The notes beneath the pieces were generated by a model that ran no database searches, was not told where the DNA came from, and saw only the letters and a program-made list of their open reading frames with translations. Source: Thermoplasmata archaeon (GTDB lineage: Archaea; Thermoplasmatota; Thermoplasmata; Thermoplasmatales; Thermoplasmataceae). From it: 26,600 nt of DNA. Within the stretch, counting starts at the first letter, position 1. Each line of letters starts with the position of its first letter. Location of the stretch: positions 1 to 26,600 of the forward strand of contig JAJZZZ010000004.1 of assembly GCA_021797265.1 (NCBI GenBank), in the 5' to 3' direction. This document shows, piece after piece, positions 15,549 to 22,935 of this stretch. The position numbers and the translations under genes are program-made.

Positions 15549-16469
15549 TCATTCCGCCTCCACGATTCTTGTGACCAGATCCCCCAGTATGTCTGAGTGA
15601 AAACTCACCTGGTCTCCTACCTTGAGCCACCCAGCTCTGTCAGGTCCCTTTTCAAGGATACATCCCCCTGAAACCGTGCCACTCATAATCACGTCTCCAG
15701 GCTTCAGCAGGGTCTCAGTGGATGCCCACGAAATCATTTCCTGGAAAGTCCAGTGCATGTCCTTCAGGTTGCCTTCCACGAACAGATCACCATTCAAATT
15801 TGCCTGCAGGCTGCAGTCAAGCTTCCTGTCCTGGTCGAGGTGTGTTTCCATCTCGTCTGCGGTCACAATGAACCGGCCCATGCTTGTGGCAAAATCCTTG
15901 CTCTTAGACGGGCCCAGCCCGATCTTCATCTCCTTTCTCTGCTGATCCCTGGCACTCCAGTCATTCATTAGGGTGAACCCGAAGATATGGGACCATGCAT
16001 CCGCCACGGTTATGTTCTTTCCCTCCTTGCCTATAATTGCTCCCACTTCCAGCTCGAAGTCAAGCTCTGACGAGAATCGTGGATAAGGCAGATCATGATC
16101 ACTTGCATAGATGGACGAGTTGCCTGAGTAATAGTATGCGGGAAATTCATACCATTCCGGAACCATGTCAAGCCCCCTCAGGGACCTTGCAGTCTTCACG
16201 TGGCCCTCAAATGAATAGAAATCCCTGATCTGGTTTATGTAGGGCATGGGAACGAGATAGGATGTTGGAACGTGGTCTGTGATACCGGAGTAATGCCCAT
16301 CCGCAATGAAATTCCTGATCTTTTCAAGGTTTTTCAGCACAACTGAAAAAAATGATTTCCCCTGTTCCTCCAAGGGCACCCCTATGATCTCCCCCAGATC
16401 AAGAAAGCTTTCCCCAACTGCGATTACAGTCCTTATGCCGTCTTCGGTCTCAACCCTTGCAATCCTCAT
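15549..16469 (-). CDS. Fumarylacetoacetate hydrolase family enzyme
   Basis: A 306-residue FAH-family hydrolase, expected to cleave fumarylacetoacetate (or maleylacetoacetate) to acetoacetate and a C4 dicarboxylate. Catalytic and metal residues match the family: D83 and H90 in IRDFYSFEGH, E139 and E141 in DFELEVG, D170 in MNDWSARD, and K191 in GPSKSKDF. The start ATG is two bases after the 4-hydroxyphenylpyruvate dioxygenase stop, and the next gene begins one base after its own stop, so the operon is very compact. Family members also act on other acylpyruvates, but the setting makes the homogentisate pathway the clear choice. Confidence 0.88.
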   Translation of the reverse strand: MRIARVETEDGIRTVIAVGESFLDLGEIIGVPLEEQGKSFFSVVLKNLEKIRNFIADGHYSGITDHVPTSYLVPMPYINQIRDFYSFEGHVKTARSLRGLDMVPEWYEFPAYYYSGNSSIYASDHDLPYPRFSSELDFELEVGAIIGKEGKNITVADAWSHIFGFTLMNDWSARDQQRKEMKIGLGPSKSKDFATSMGRFIVTADEMETHLDQDRKLDCSLQANLNGDLFVEGNLKDMHWTFQEMISWASTETLLKPGDVIMSGTVSGGCILEKGPDRAGWLKVGDQVSFHSDILGDLVTRIVEAE

Positions 16470-16471
16470 TG

Positions 16472-17557
16472 TTACAGATTCCCTCTCTTTGCCTGTTCCG
16501 CCTCGATGGACTTGAACAGCTCCCTGAAATTCCCCTTGCCAAAGGATGTGGCGCCCTTCCGCTGGATTATCTCATAGAAGAAGGTGGGCCTGTCTCCAAC
16601 AGGTTTTGTGAAAATCTGCAGGAGATACCCGTCATCGTCCCTGTCAACCAGTATGTTCAGGCGGCGAAGGTCCTCCAGCTTCTCGTCAATCTTCCCGACC
16701 CTGTCCAGAAGCGTGTCGTAATACACTGAGGGAGTTGAGAGGAACTCCACGCCCCTTGACTGCATCTCTGCCACGGTTTTCAGTATATTGTCCGTCTCTA
16801 TGGCAATATGCTGTACCCCGGGTGAATTGTAATAATCCAGGTATTCCTGTATCTGTGACTTCTTAAGCCCCAAAGCTGGCTCATTAATTGGAAAGATGAT
16901 TTTCCTGTTTCCGTAGTGAACAACCTTGGACCGCAGAGAAGAGTACTCTGTGCTTATGTCCCTATCATCAAAACTTATGAGCTGGTCAAAGCCCAGCCCC
17001 CTTACATAATAATTTACCCAGGAATCCATCATTCTGTCCTCAACGTTGCCAACAGTATGATCGATCTTCTTCAGCCCAACATGTTTTCCCTTGACCCCGA
17101 TTTCCTCAAATCCTGGAGGAATTCCTGATTTGTAACTGTCCTCTTCCACTAGTGTGTGCACGGTCTCGCCGAATGAATATATCCTGGCATTGTCAACCGT
17201 GCCATCCCTGCCGGTGATCCTGGAAACCGGCGAAATCCTTGCCACACCTCTCTTCTTCACAAAGTCCACAGTATCCCCCATGTTTTCCACGCGCAGGGAG
17301 ATGTCCTTTACTCCGTCTCCATGATACCTCACATGATCGGCAATTGGGGAATCGTAGTTCAGGTAACTGGTGAAAATAAGGCGGACATCTCCCTGGCCCA
17401 GGAGGTATGAAACGCGGTCCCTCACACCGGTCTCAGGACCAGAATATGCAAGGAGGTCAAAACCCAGTGCCTGCTGATGGTAGAATGACCATTGTCTTGC
17501 TGAACCCACGTAATATTCCACAGCATTGACGGCATTGAATATGTTTTCGTTATCCAT
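16472..17557 (-). CDS. hpd: 4-Hydroxyphenylpyruvate dioxygenase
   Basis: A 361-residue VOC-fold enzyme converting 4-hydroxyphenylpyruvate to homogentisate, the committed step of tyrosine breakdown. The Fe(II) triad is complete: H167 in KKIDHTVGNV, H250 in SPGVQHIAI, and E329 in FFYEIIQR. DGYLLQIFTKP marks the usual C-terminal strand. The two VOC halves cover about 10-150 and 160-340. It is the first gene of the four-gene operon. A TATA-like TTATTACT centred near 17582, about 25 bases before the ATG, and the absence of a Shine-Dalgarno suggest leaderless expression. A tyrosine aminotransferase is not in the window. Confidence 0.95.
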   Translation of the reverse strand: MDNENIFNAVNAVEYYVGSARQWSFYHQQALGFDLLAYSGPETGVRDRVSYLLGQGDVRLIFTSYLNYDSPIADHVRYHGDGVKDISLRVENMGDTVDFVKKRGVARISPVSRITGRDGTVDNARIYSFGETVHTLVEEDSYKSGIPPGFEEIGVKGKHVGLKKIDHTVGNVEDRMMDSWVNYYVRGLGFDQLISFDDRDISTEYSSLRSKVVHYGNRKIIFPINEPALGLKKSQIQEYLDYYNSPGVQHIAIETDNILKTVAEMQSRGVEFLSTPSVYYDTLLDRVGKIDEKLEDLRRLNILVDRDDDGYLLQIFTKPVGDRPTFFYEIIQRKGATSFGKGNFRELFKSIEAEQAKRGNL

Positions 17558-17691
17558 GAGTCAATAACAATAATACAGTAATAAGGATTTTCAATTGGGA
17601 ATATTGAAAATAGCCACTGTAGCGTGATAACTATTGCCATATATTAATTGGAAATGCATAATTATGAAGTAATGATTACTGAATGATATAA
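17558..17691. promoter_or_regulatory. Divergent promoter region, aromatic operon / hemQ
   Basis: 134 AT-rich bases separate the two divergent starts. The left-going TATA candidate is at about 17578-17585. The right-going one is CATAATTAT at 17658-17666, about 30 bases before the hemQ ATG. A single regulator bound between them could control both units; I see no clear long palindrome. Confidence 0.4.
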
Positions 17692-18351
17692 ATGCCAGAT
17701 GAAATTTACACCTATGTGGCAACTTTCTCCTTCAACAATCATTTTTATTCACTGGAGCAGCGGGAAAGGGACGCAGTCATCGAGAACCTGAATGTAACTT
17801 TCAGGGAATATGAGAGGAAGCTGATCAACCTCAGAATGTACCGATCCATAAGGCATGACTGCGATGTGATATTCTGGCTCTCCTCCCATGACCCCACGGA
17901 TATGTCCAGATTCAAGGAGAGCATCATGAGGGCAATGGGGGGATATGGATCAGCCCAGTACAGCATGTTCTCGCTCTACGAGCATTCCCCTTACCTCAGG
18001 GATGTGAGAAGCCTTGAGGACACACTGAGATTCGCCCCCAAGAAATATTTCGTCGCGTATCCCATGAGCAAGACGCCTGACTGGTACCTGATTGACTATG
18101 ATGAAAGGAAGAAGGTGCTTGCAGAGCACATCGGCATGGCAACATCACATCCCGAGAACCAGGATATCCGCTCATACACCACATACTCCTATGGACTGGG
18201 CGATCAGGAATTCGTGGTTCTTTACGAAACAGATTCACTTTCCCAGTGGTCCCATGTAACCGGTAAGCTCAGGGAGGCCAGGGCGCGGAAATGGATCATA
18301 AAGGAGGAGCCAATAATTATTGGGATACTCTCTGAACCCTTGAAATTCTAA
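17692..18351 (+). CDS. hemQ: HemQ / chlorite dismutase-like haem protein
   Basis: A 219-residue member of the Cld/HemQ family with two ferredoxin-like domains. HemQ enzymes decarboxylate coproheme III to haem b in the coproporphyrin-dependent pathway. Two key residues are visible: Y123 in YPMSK (the radical-forming Tyr of coproheme decarboxylases) and H146 in the following ERKKVLAEH helix (the axial haem ligand). A four-residue gap separates them compared with Firmicute HemQ. The Cld distal Arg cannot be judged. The gene stands alone on the plus strand, divergent from a dioxygenase operon and convergent with a zinc-ribbon gene. A peroxide-linked haem-synthesis role is most likely. Confidence 0.82.
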   Translation: MPDEIYTYVATFSFNNHFYSLEQRERDAVIENLNVTFREYERKLINLRMYRSIRHDCDVIFWLSSHDPTDMSRFKESIMRAMGGYGSAQYSMFSLYEHSPYLRDVRSLEDTLRFAPKKYFVAYPMSKTPDWYLIDYDERKKVLAEHIGMATSHPENQDIRSYTTYSYGLGDQEFVVLYETDSLSQWSHVTGKLREARARKWIIKEEPIIIGILSEPLKF

Positions 18352-18356
18352 ATTTA

Positions 18357-18369
18357 CCATGTTTCATGG
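18357..18369. terminator. Short hairpin between convergent genes
   Basis: CCATG (18357-18361) pairs with CATGG (18365-18369) around TTT, six bases after the hemQ stop and ahead of the convergent zinc-ribbon gene's end. There is no long U-tract, so a termination role is only possible. It contains TGTTTCATGG, nearly identical to the tandem 10-mer upstream of the same zinc-ribbon gene. Confidence 0.25.
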
Positions 18370-18410
18370 AAACACCGGTGCCAAGGTTTCGGCTTTCAGG
18401 CTGGTGACTT

Positions 18411-19052
18411 TCATGGAGGATTGTTCCTGCCCATCCACTTTTTCAGCTTATCCTTCACACTGTCTGGAATGAGTGAATACCTGGTCTGGGACATGGAATA
18501 TACCATGCGATCCCCGTAACGCGAGATTCCAGCTGCATTCATGATCTGATCCATGATGCTCTGCCACCCTGCATTCGCTGAGATACCATTCACCTTCTCC
18601 GTGAGTGCAGATTTCCTAACCATAAAAATCCCGCTTTTTGCCAGCTGAGTCCTGATGGTGACATCATCCTTCAGTTTCACTACATCATCAATAACTGCCA
18701 GACCAATATCTGATCCCATCCTGAACTTCGCCCTAACCATATCTTCCCATGTATCAGAAGTTGGTTCGGATGATATCCTCACCATAATCACCGATGGGCC
18801 AGGAGAAACCACGAGAAGGTTGTCCTCACCGGAAATCTGTCCAGGGAGTCCTTTCACGGAATGCGCAGATACATCAGATTTCACCAGAATCCTCTCCAGC
18901 TGTGCAAAAACAGAACTTGTTGCTGAAGCGGAAACTACCGGAACACCCTGATGCGCATGATCTGGTGCATTCTGCTGAAGCCTTGATCCACATTTCTGGC
19001 AGAACAGTGAACCATCGGGCATGGACGAACCGCAAGATGGGCACTTTATCAT
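18411..19052 (-). CDS. Zinc-ribbon protein with an unknown C-terminal domain
   Basis: 213 residues. A treble-clef/zinc-ribbon head has C4, C7, C18 and C21 (KCPSCG...FCQKCGSRL). A polar linker follows (about 25-50), then an alpha/beta domain of ~150 residues that I do not recognise, containing VVSPGPSVIMVRIS and GLAVIDDVVKL. It has no membrane span. It follows the kinase operon on the same strand with a 117-base gap and has its own TATA-like box, so it is probably a separate but related unit. The shared zinc-ribbon head with the FHA protein suggests both dock to similar partners. The C-terminal fold is the main unknown. Confidence 0.75.
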   Translation of the reverse strand: MIKCPSCGSSMPDGSLFCQKCGSRLQQNAPDHAHQGVPVVSASATSSVFAQLERILVKSDVSAHSVKGLPGQISGEDNLLVVSPGPSVIMVRISSEPTSDTWEDMVRAKFRMGSDIGLAVIDDVVKLKDDVTIRTQLAKSGIFMVRKSALTEKVNGISANAGWQSIMDQIMNAAGISRYGDRMVYSMSQTRYSLIPDSVKDKLKKWMGRNNPP

Positions 19053-19076
19053 AAGTCATTAAATTTAGTGGTGAGA

Positions 19077-19086
19077 TATTAATATA
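19077..19086 (-). promoter_or_regulatory. TATA-like box for the zinc-ribbon gene
   Basis: TATATTAATA on the minus strand is centred about 29 bases before the ATG at 19052. No Shine-Dalgarno is seen, so the mRNA is probably leaderless. Confidence 0.45.
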
Positions 19087-19095
19087 TGGTGTCCC

Positions 19096-19115
19096 TGTTT
19101 CATGCTGTTTCATGC
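19096..19115. repeat. Tandem 10-base direct repeat next to the zinc-ribbon promoter
   Basis: TGTTTCATGC occurs twice head to tail with no spacer, ten bases upstream of the TATA-like box (relative to the minus-strand gene). A ten-base period places both copies on the same face of the helix, which suits cooperative binding of a regulator. Confidence 0.5.
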
Positions 19116-19169
19116 AGATTCATCATGGCTGTGGGAAGCTGGAATCACACAAAGGGGATTGATGCCACA

Positions 19170-21533
19170 TCATATGTCCCGGACTGATTTGAAGCCATAA
19201 TCCTTCACCGCACAGTGAATCAGGCTCTTCTTTATCTCGCTCATGTCGCTGTACCTGTTTGCTGGATCAGGGTCGATGCACCTCATTATGAGAAACTGGA
19301 GAGGCTTCCTCACCAGGGGGTTGACCTTTGATGGCTCGGTCACAGGTGCAGCTGTAGCTTCCCAGAGAAGGGCGTTCCTGTCAGTGTAAAATTTTCCCGA
19401 ATTCACCCGGCTTTCAATGAATACCTGCCTCCTGGCAAGACTCTTGGCGGTCCTGAAATCATTGGCGGATCCTGTGAGAAGATAATACATGACCATGCCG
19501 AACTCGTAAACGTCATAGGTCTCGTCCGTATCGTAGTTGCTCAGGAGAATCTCAGGAGGGGAATACAGCACGGAGAACTGTGAAAATACAATATTCCCCA
19601 GGCCCCTGATCTTGGCGGAGCCAAAATCAACGATCTTGGGCGTTATCTCGTTCTTCCTCATTGCCTGTATTAACTTATCAGGAGTCCTTGAATAGGATTT
19701 TACGGAGAAACCATTCTTGCTTGCGAACATTATGTTGTCCGGCTTTATGTCGCCATGCAGGATTCTGGCATCGTGGGCATCCTGAAGACCCTGTGAAACC
19801 CGTATGGCAATCTCGAAGAACAGCTCCATCTGCTTCAGGGTATTGAACTTGAAATCCAGGTCGGAAAGTTTTCCCCCCTGAAGCAGTTCCATGATGATCG
19901 CAGGTGGATTTTCCTTATATTTGTCCATCTTTGTTCCGTCGTCAGGATATGTCCTCAGCCCCACGCCTATTATGTTGACCACATATTTCTTCCCGTTTAA
20001 CACCATGACGTTCTGGAATTCAAGAAGGAATTTCCTGAGAAATTCATTATCGAAAGCAATTTTTGTGCCGTCTGAAGCAAAGGGTTTCAGGATCTTTATG
20101 GCAACATCAGGTTCCCCGCGCCTTGATGCCCGCAGGACGTAGGCGAACCCTGTCTCCCGGCTGATTATATCCTTCACGGTATATCCGGAGATTTCCCGGC
20201 CTATCCAGAAATCTGGGACATTCACTGAGGTAGATACTACTGGCGCAGCAGGCTGCTGGGTGTATACCCTGGCTGGTGTGGCTGGTGCGGATGCTGCAGA
20301 AGACTGCGAATTGCTCCTTCCCTTTATCTTGACTGTCTTCAGGAGATCGTAATTGCCAAGGAAGCTTTCCTTCAGGCCACGTGATATCCTGGTTGCACTT
20401 CCCACTGCCACAGCTGTTACCGTCATACCAGCCAGGAGCGGAATCTGGAAATGCCCGGAATACCCTGATCTGTACAGGAGAATAATGCTCAGGAGTAGAA
20501 CTGACCCATACAGAACGGTAGCTTTTCCGCCACGTGTTGCGATGACTCTTCCCAGCAGAATTATTATGGCTAGTATCACAATGGCAATTACAAGCAGGAA
20601 ATAGATACGTGCTGAAATGAACTCGGAATAGGTCAGGCCTCCGTTCTCGAATGCAACCGGAAGAAGATGGAAATACGACAGAACGAAATAGCCGCCAATG
20701 AGCGGTATCACCGCACCGGCCAGTTTTCTTGCCGAGGCCGGGGGTGCTATTCCCCTGAATATATACACGACCGCTGTCACGGATATTATGAGAATTATGT
20801 AGGAAAGAACCAGGTACAGCAATGGATATACAATTGTTGCTGGAGAGGTGAACCCCCTGATGAGGAATATAATGCTGCTGTTAAATCTCAATGGCAACAT
20901 GACCATGTTGCCCAGAATCAGGAACTTCGGGACCTGCCTGTGGAACTTGAAGCGGGTGATGTATGCCTCAACTGCCACAATTGGAACGGAGAGATAAAGA
21001 ACCTCCCGCACGAAAACAGGTATTGAATCGAACTCCACCATTCCACGATTAATCATGGGAACGAATGCCAGAATCATAAAAGACCCGATAATTACTGCTT
21101 CTCCAGATATTCTGTTCTTGACAGGGGCTCTGGAGACCAAAGCAGCCATGAATGCACCTCCGGATACCGCTGCCATGGCATAAGGGAGCCATGCCAGTAT
21201 CTCCTTCATGTATGCTTCAACTGCCGATGAGACCCCAGGCCGGAGTGTCCCGGGATTCAGGGTGATGTAGTCCAGAAATACCCACATGAGGAAGAAAATC
21301 CACGCAAAGCCAACCAGTGTGGATCGGGATATCCTGTAGCCGGATTTTGTATTCTCTGATATTCTGCCTGCCACAAACATGGCGAATGCTGCAAGGAAGA
21401 GCAAAATGATGATCTCTGTGGTGTGTGGAAGAGACGGGAATACCAGAACGTAGACATTTGCCAGGAACAGTATTCCAATAATGGCCAGCGCTGCCGCAAT
21501 TGCACGCAGTATCAGGCCTGTTCTGCTGGCCAT
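19170..21533 (-). CDS. Polytopic membrane Ser/Thr protein kinase
   Basis: 787 residues. About twelve hydrophobic spans fill residues 8-380. A Ser/Ala/Pro/Gln-rich linker (about 395-440) leads to a cytosolic eukaryotic-type kinase domain from about 447. K480 (VAIKIL), the catalytic loop HGDIKPDN (593-600; D595, K597, N600), DFG (636-638) and SPPEILL (APE-like) are present, so activity is likely. The glycine loop is degenerate (ISRETGFAYV). HGD in place of HRD puts it outside the RD class. The start ATG follows GGAGG by about eight bases and overlaps the phosphatase stop by 22 bases. It is the last gene of the VWA-FHA-PPP-kinase operon. The membrane part is the presumed sensor or transporter-like domain; its ligand is unknown. 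Confidence 0.9.
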   Translation of the reverse strand: MASRTGLILRAIAAALAIIGILFLANVYVLVFPSLPHTTEIIILLFLAAFAMFVAGRISENTKSGYRISRSTLVGFAWIFFLMWVFLDYITLNPGTLRPGVSSAVEAYMKEILAWLPYAMAAVSGGAFMAALVSRAPVKNRISGEAVIIGSFMILAFVPMINRGMVEFDSIPVFVREVLYLSVPIVAVEAYITRFKFHRQVPKFLILGNMVMLPLRFNSSIIFLIRGFTSPATIVYPLLYLVLSYIILIISVTAVVYIFRGIAPPASARKLAGAVIPLIGGYFVLSYFHLLPVAFENGGLTYSEFISARIYFLLVIAIVILAIIILLGRVIATRGGKATVLYGSVLLLSIILLYRSGYSGHFQIPLLAGMTVTAVAVGSATRISRGLKESFLGNYDLLKTVKIKGRSNSQSSAASAPATPARVYTQQPAAPVVSTSVNVPDFWIGREISGYTVKDIISRETGFAYVLRASRRGEPDVAIKILKPFASDGTKIAFDNEFLRKFLLEFQNVMVLNGKKYVVNIIGVGLRTYPDDGTKMDKYKENPPAIIMELLQGGKLSDLDFKFNTLKQMELFFEIAIRVSQGLQDAHDARILHGDIKPDNIMFASKNGFSVKSYSRTPDKLIQAMRKNEITPKIVDFGSAKIRGLGNIVFSQFSVLYSPPEILLSNYDTDETYDVYEFGMVMYYLLTGSANDFRTAKSLARRQVFIESRVNSGKFYTDRNALLWEATAAPVTEPSKVNPLVRKPLQFLIMRCIDPDPANRYSDMSEIKKSLIHCAVKDYGFKSVRDI

Positions 21534-22384
21534 GCGATTGAGCCCTCCTCATCGGGAACAATCATGATCTCCTGCTTGTGGTCATTTCCCAGGCCTATTC
21601 GCAGAATTGCGGCCTTTCCCTTGTGATACCTTGACGAGAAAATTGATATAAGCTTGCCCTGGAACATATACTCATAGCCAGATTTCTTCACCTCATGTGC
21701 CCTGATGAGGAGTTTGATTCCATTCTTATCAGCAAACTCACTGAAAGCGTCCGGTCCGAAAAGATACGTTCCTTCTCCCCTGGTGCCTGGAAGAAAACCA
21801 TCAACATATTCCCTGGGATCATTCCAGAGTATCTGGAAAGCACCAGAGTTTGAGGGCTCAGGGTCGTCCATGGGGAGCGATTCCCAGTCCTTAAGCGATG
21901 TGAGATCACTGGCGATCCCTCCATGCACCGCCAGGATGCAGTTGTTCAGCAGCAGTGCGTACGGGAGTCTTCCGTAAAGCCTCACAATATGAGGATAAAG
22001 CTGGTCAAATACCCCAAGATTTTTCAGTTCATCCGAAAAGCCATAATAGTCGTTGGTCAGCGTGCTCTCATGGTTGCCACGCACAATAACCACCCGTCCC
22101 GATATTATTGCTGATTCCACAACAAACAGGAGATTGTAGAGCTGGTTCCTGCCCCTGTCAACCAGGTCCCCCACAAAGCATACAAGTGCACTGTTTCTGG
22201 AAACTGCCAGGGCATATGATGAAACGTCAAGGGCACCATGGGTATCGCCCACAAATGTGGCTTCCCCAGTTTCCACAACCATTTTCCTGACCGGGACGGG
22301 ATGGCCCAGTTTCTCCACATACCTGTCCAGTGTATCCGCCATCATTTCCGGTATTATGAGATATGGAAAATCCAAGGTCCGCAC
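21512..22384 (-). CDS. PPP-family Ser/Thr protein phosphatase
   Basis: A 290-residue metallophosphoesterase of the PPP (PP1/PP2A/calcineurin-like) family. All signature motifs are present: GDTHG (46-50), GDLVDRG (72-78) and GNHES (103-107), with the later metal/catalytic His in VHGG (153-156) and IRAHE near 230. It should remove phosphate from Ser/Thr of proteins. The GTG start lies one base after the FHA gene stop, and its own end overlaps the kinase start. It is the obvious antagonist of the kinase. Archaeal PPP enzymes are common, but one locked in a kinase operon is a strong functional link. Confidence 0.92.
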   Translation of the reverse strand: MRTLDFPYLIIPEMMADTLDRYVEKLGHPVPVRKMVVETGEATFVGDTHGALDVSSYALAVSRNSALVCFVGDLVDRGRNQLYNLLFVVESAIISGRVVIVRGNHESTLTNDYYGFSDELKNLGVFDQLYPHIVRLYGRLPYALLLNNCILAVHGGIASDLTSLKDWESLPMDDPEPSNSGAFQILWNDPREYVDGFLPGTRGEGTYLFGPDAFSEFADKNGIKLLIRAHEVKKSGYEYMFQGKLISIFSSRYHKGKAAILRIGLGNDHKQEIMIVPDEEGSIAWPAEQA

Positions 22385-22385
22385 C

Positions 22386-22934
22386 TCAGACTGCCTTTAC
22401 GGACGTGACCTTCACTATGGTTCCCTCTCCGAATTTCACAAGGGATTTCTCCTGAATCTTTGTTTTCTCCTTCACTTCCACAAACTTCGATCCATCATAA
22501 ATGAAGGTGCCGTTGCTGCTGCCAACGTCCTCAATGTAGTATGACCCACTGTCAAGCATTATCTTAGCATGCATCCTTGACACGCTGGCATCAGGGATCT
22601 GCATAACATTTTCCGGAGAACGGCCCACCGATACCGAAGGAAACACGGAAAAATTGACCTTGACCTTCTTCCCCATGAGGCTGTCCATGGGACTCTGGAC
22701 AAACTGGAACTCCAGGAAGCTTTCCTCGGGCGTCTCCTGGGCATGTCCAGATACGGGAGCCTGCGGCGCCTGCTGTACGGGCGGAGATTCAGGCGCAGGC
22801 TGCTGCTTACCAGGGTCCTGAACAATCACTCCCTGCTGTGATTCCATCTCGCTGATCCTGCCTGATCCACATACGACGCATGCTGATTCCGAATCCTCAT
22901 TCTGCGATCCACACTTAGTGCAAAACCATGTCAT
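22386..22934 (-). CDS. Zinc-ribbon FHA-domain protein, ArnA-like architecture
   Basis: 182 residues. An N-terminal zinc ribbon (C5, C8, C19, C22), a Pro/Gln-rich linker (about 38-68) and a C-terminal FHA domain (about 80-180). The phosphothreonine-binding residues are kept: G104-R105, S119-R120-x-H122, and S140-N141-G142. Sulfolobus ArnA has the same zinc-ribbon plus FHA order and acts with the VWA protein ArnB to repress archaellum genes. Here the gene sits one base after the VWA stop, with GAGGA seven bases before the ATG. The role as a reader of kinase-made phosphothreonine is inferred from the domain. The partner and output are unknown in this organism. Confidence 0.92.
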   Translation of the reverse strand: MTWFCTKCGSQNEDSESACVVCGSGRISEMESQQGVIVQDPGKQQPAPESPPVQQAPQAPVSGHAQETPEESFLEFQFVQSPMDSLMGKKVKVNFSVFPSVSVGRSPENVMQIPDASVSRMHAKIMLDSGSYYIEDVGSSNGTFIYDGSKFVEVKEKTKIQEKSLVKFGEGTIVKVTSVKAV

Positions 22935-22935
22935 T

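Noticed and set aside
20667..21026. Plus-strand frame within the kinase membrane domain
   Set aside because: Antisense to a continuous hydrophobic coding region; shows the polar composition expected of the complement of membrane codons.
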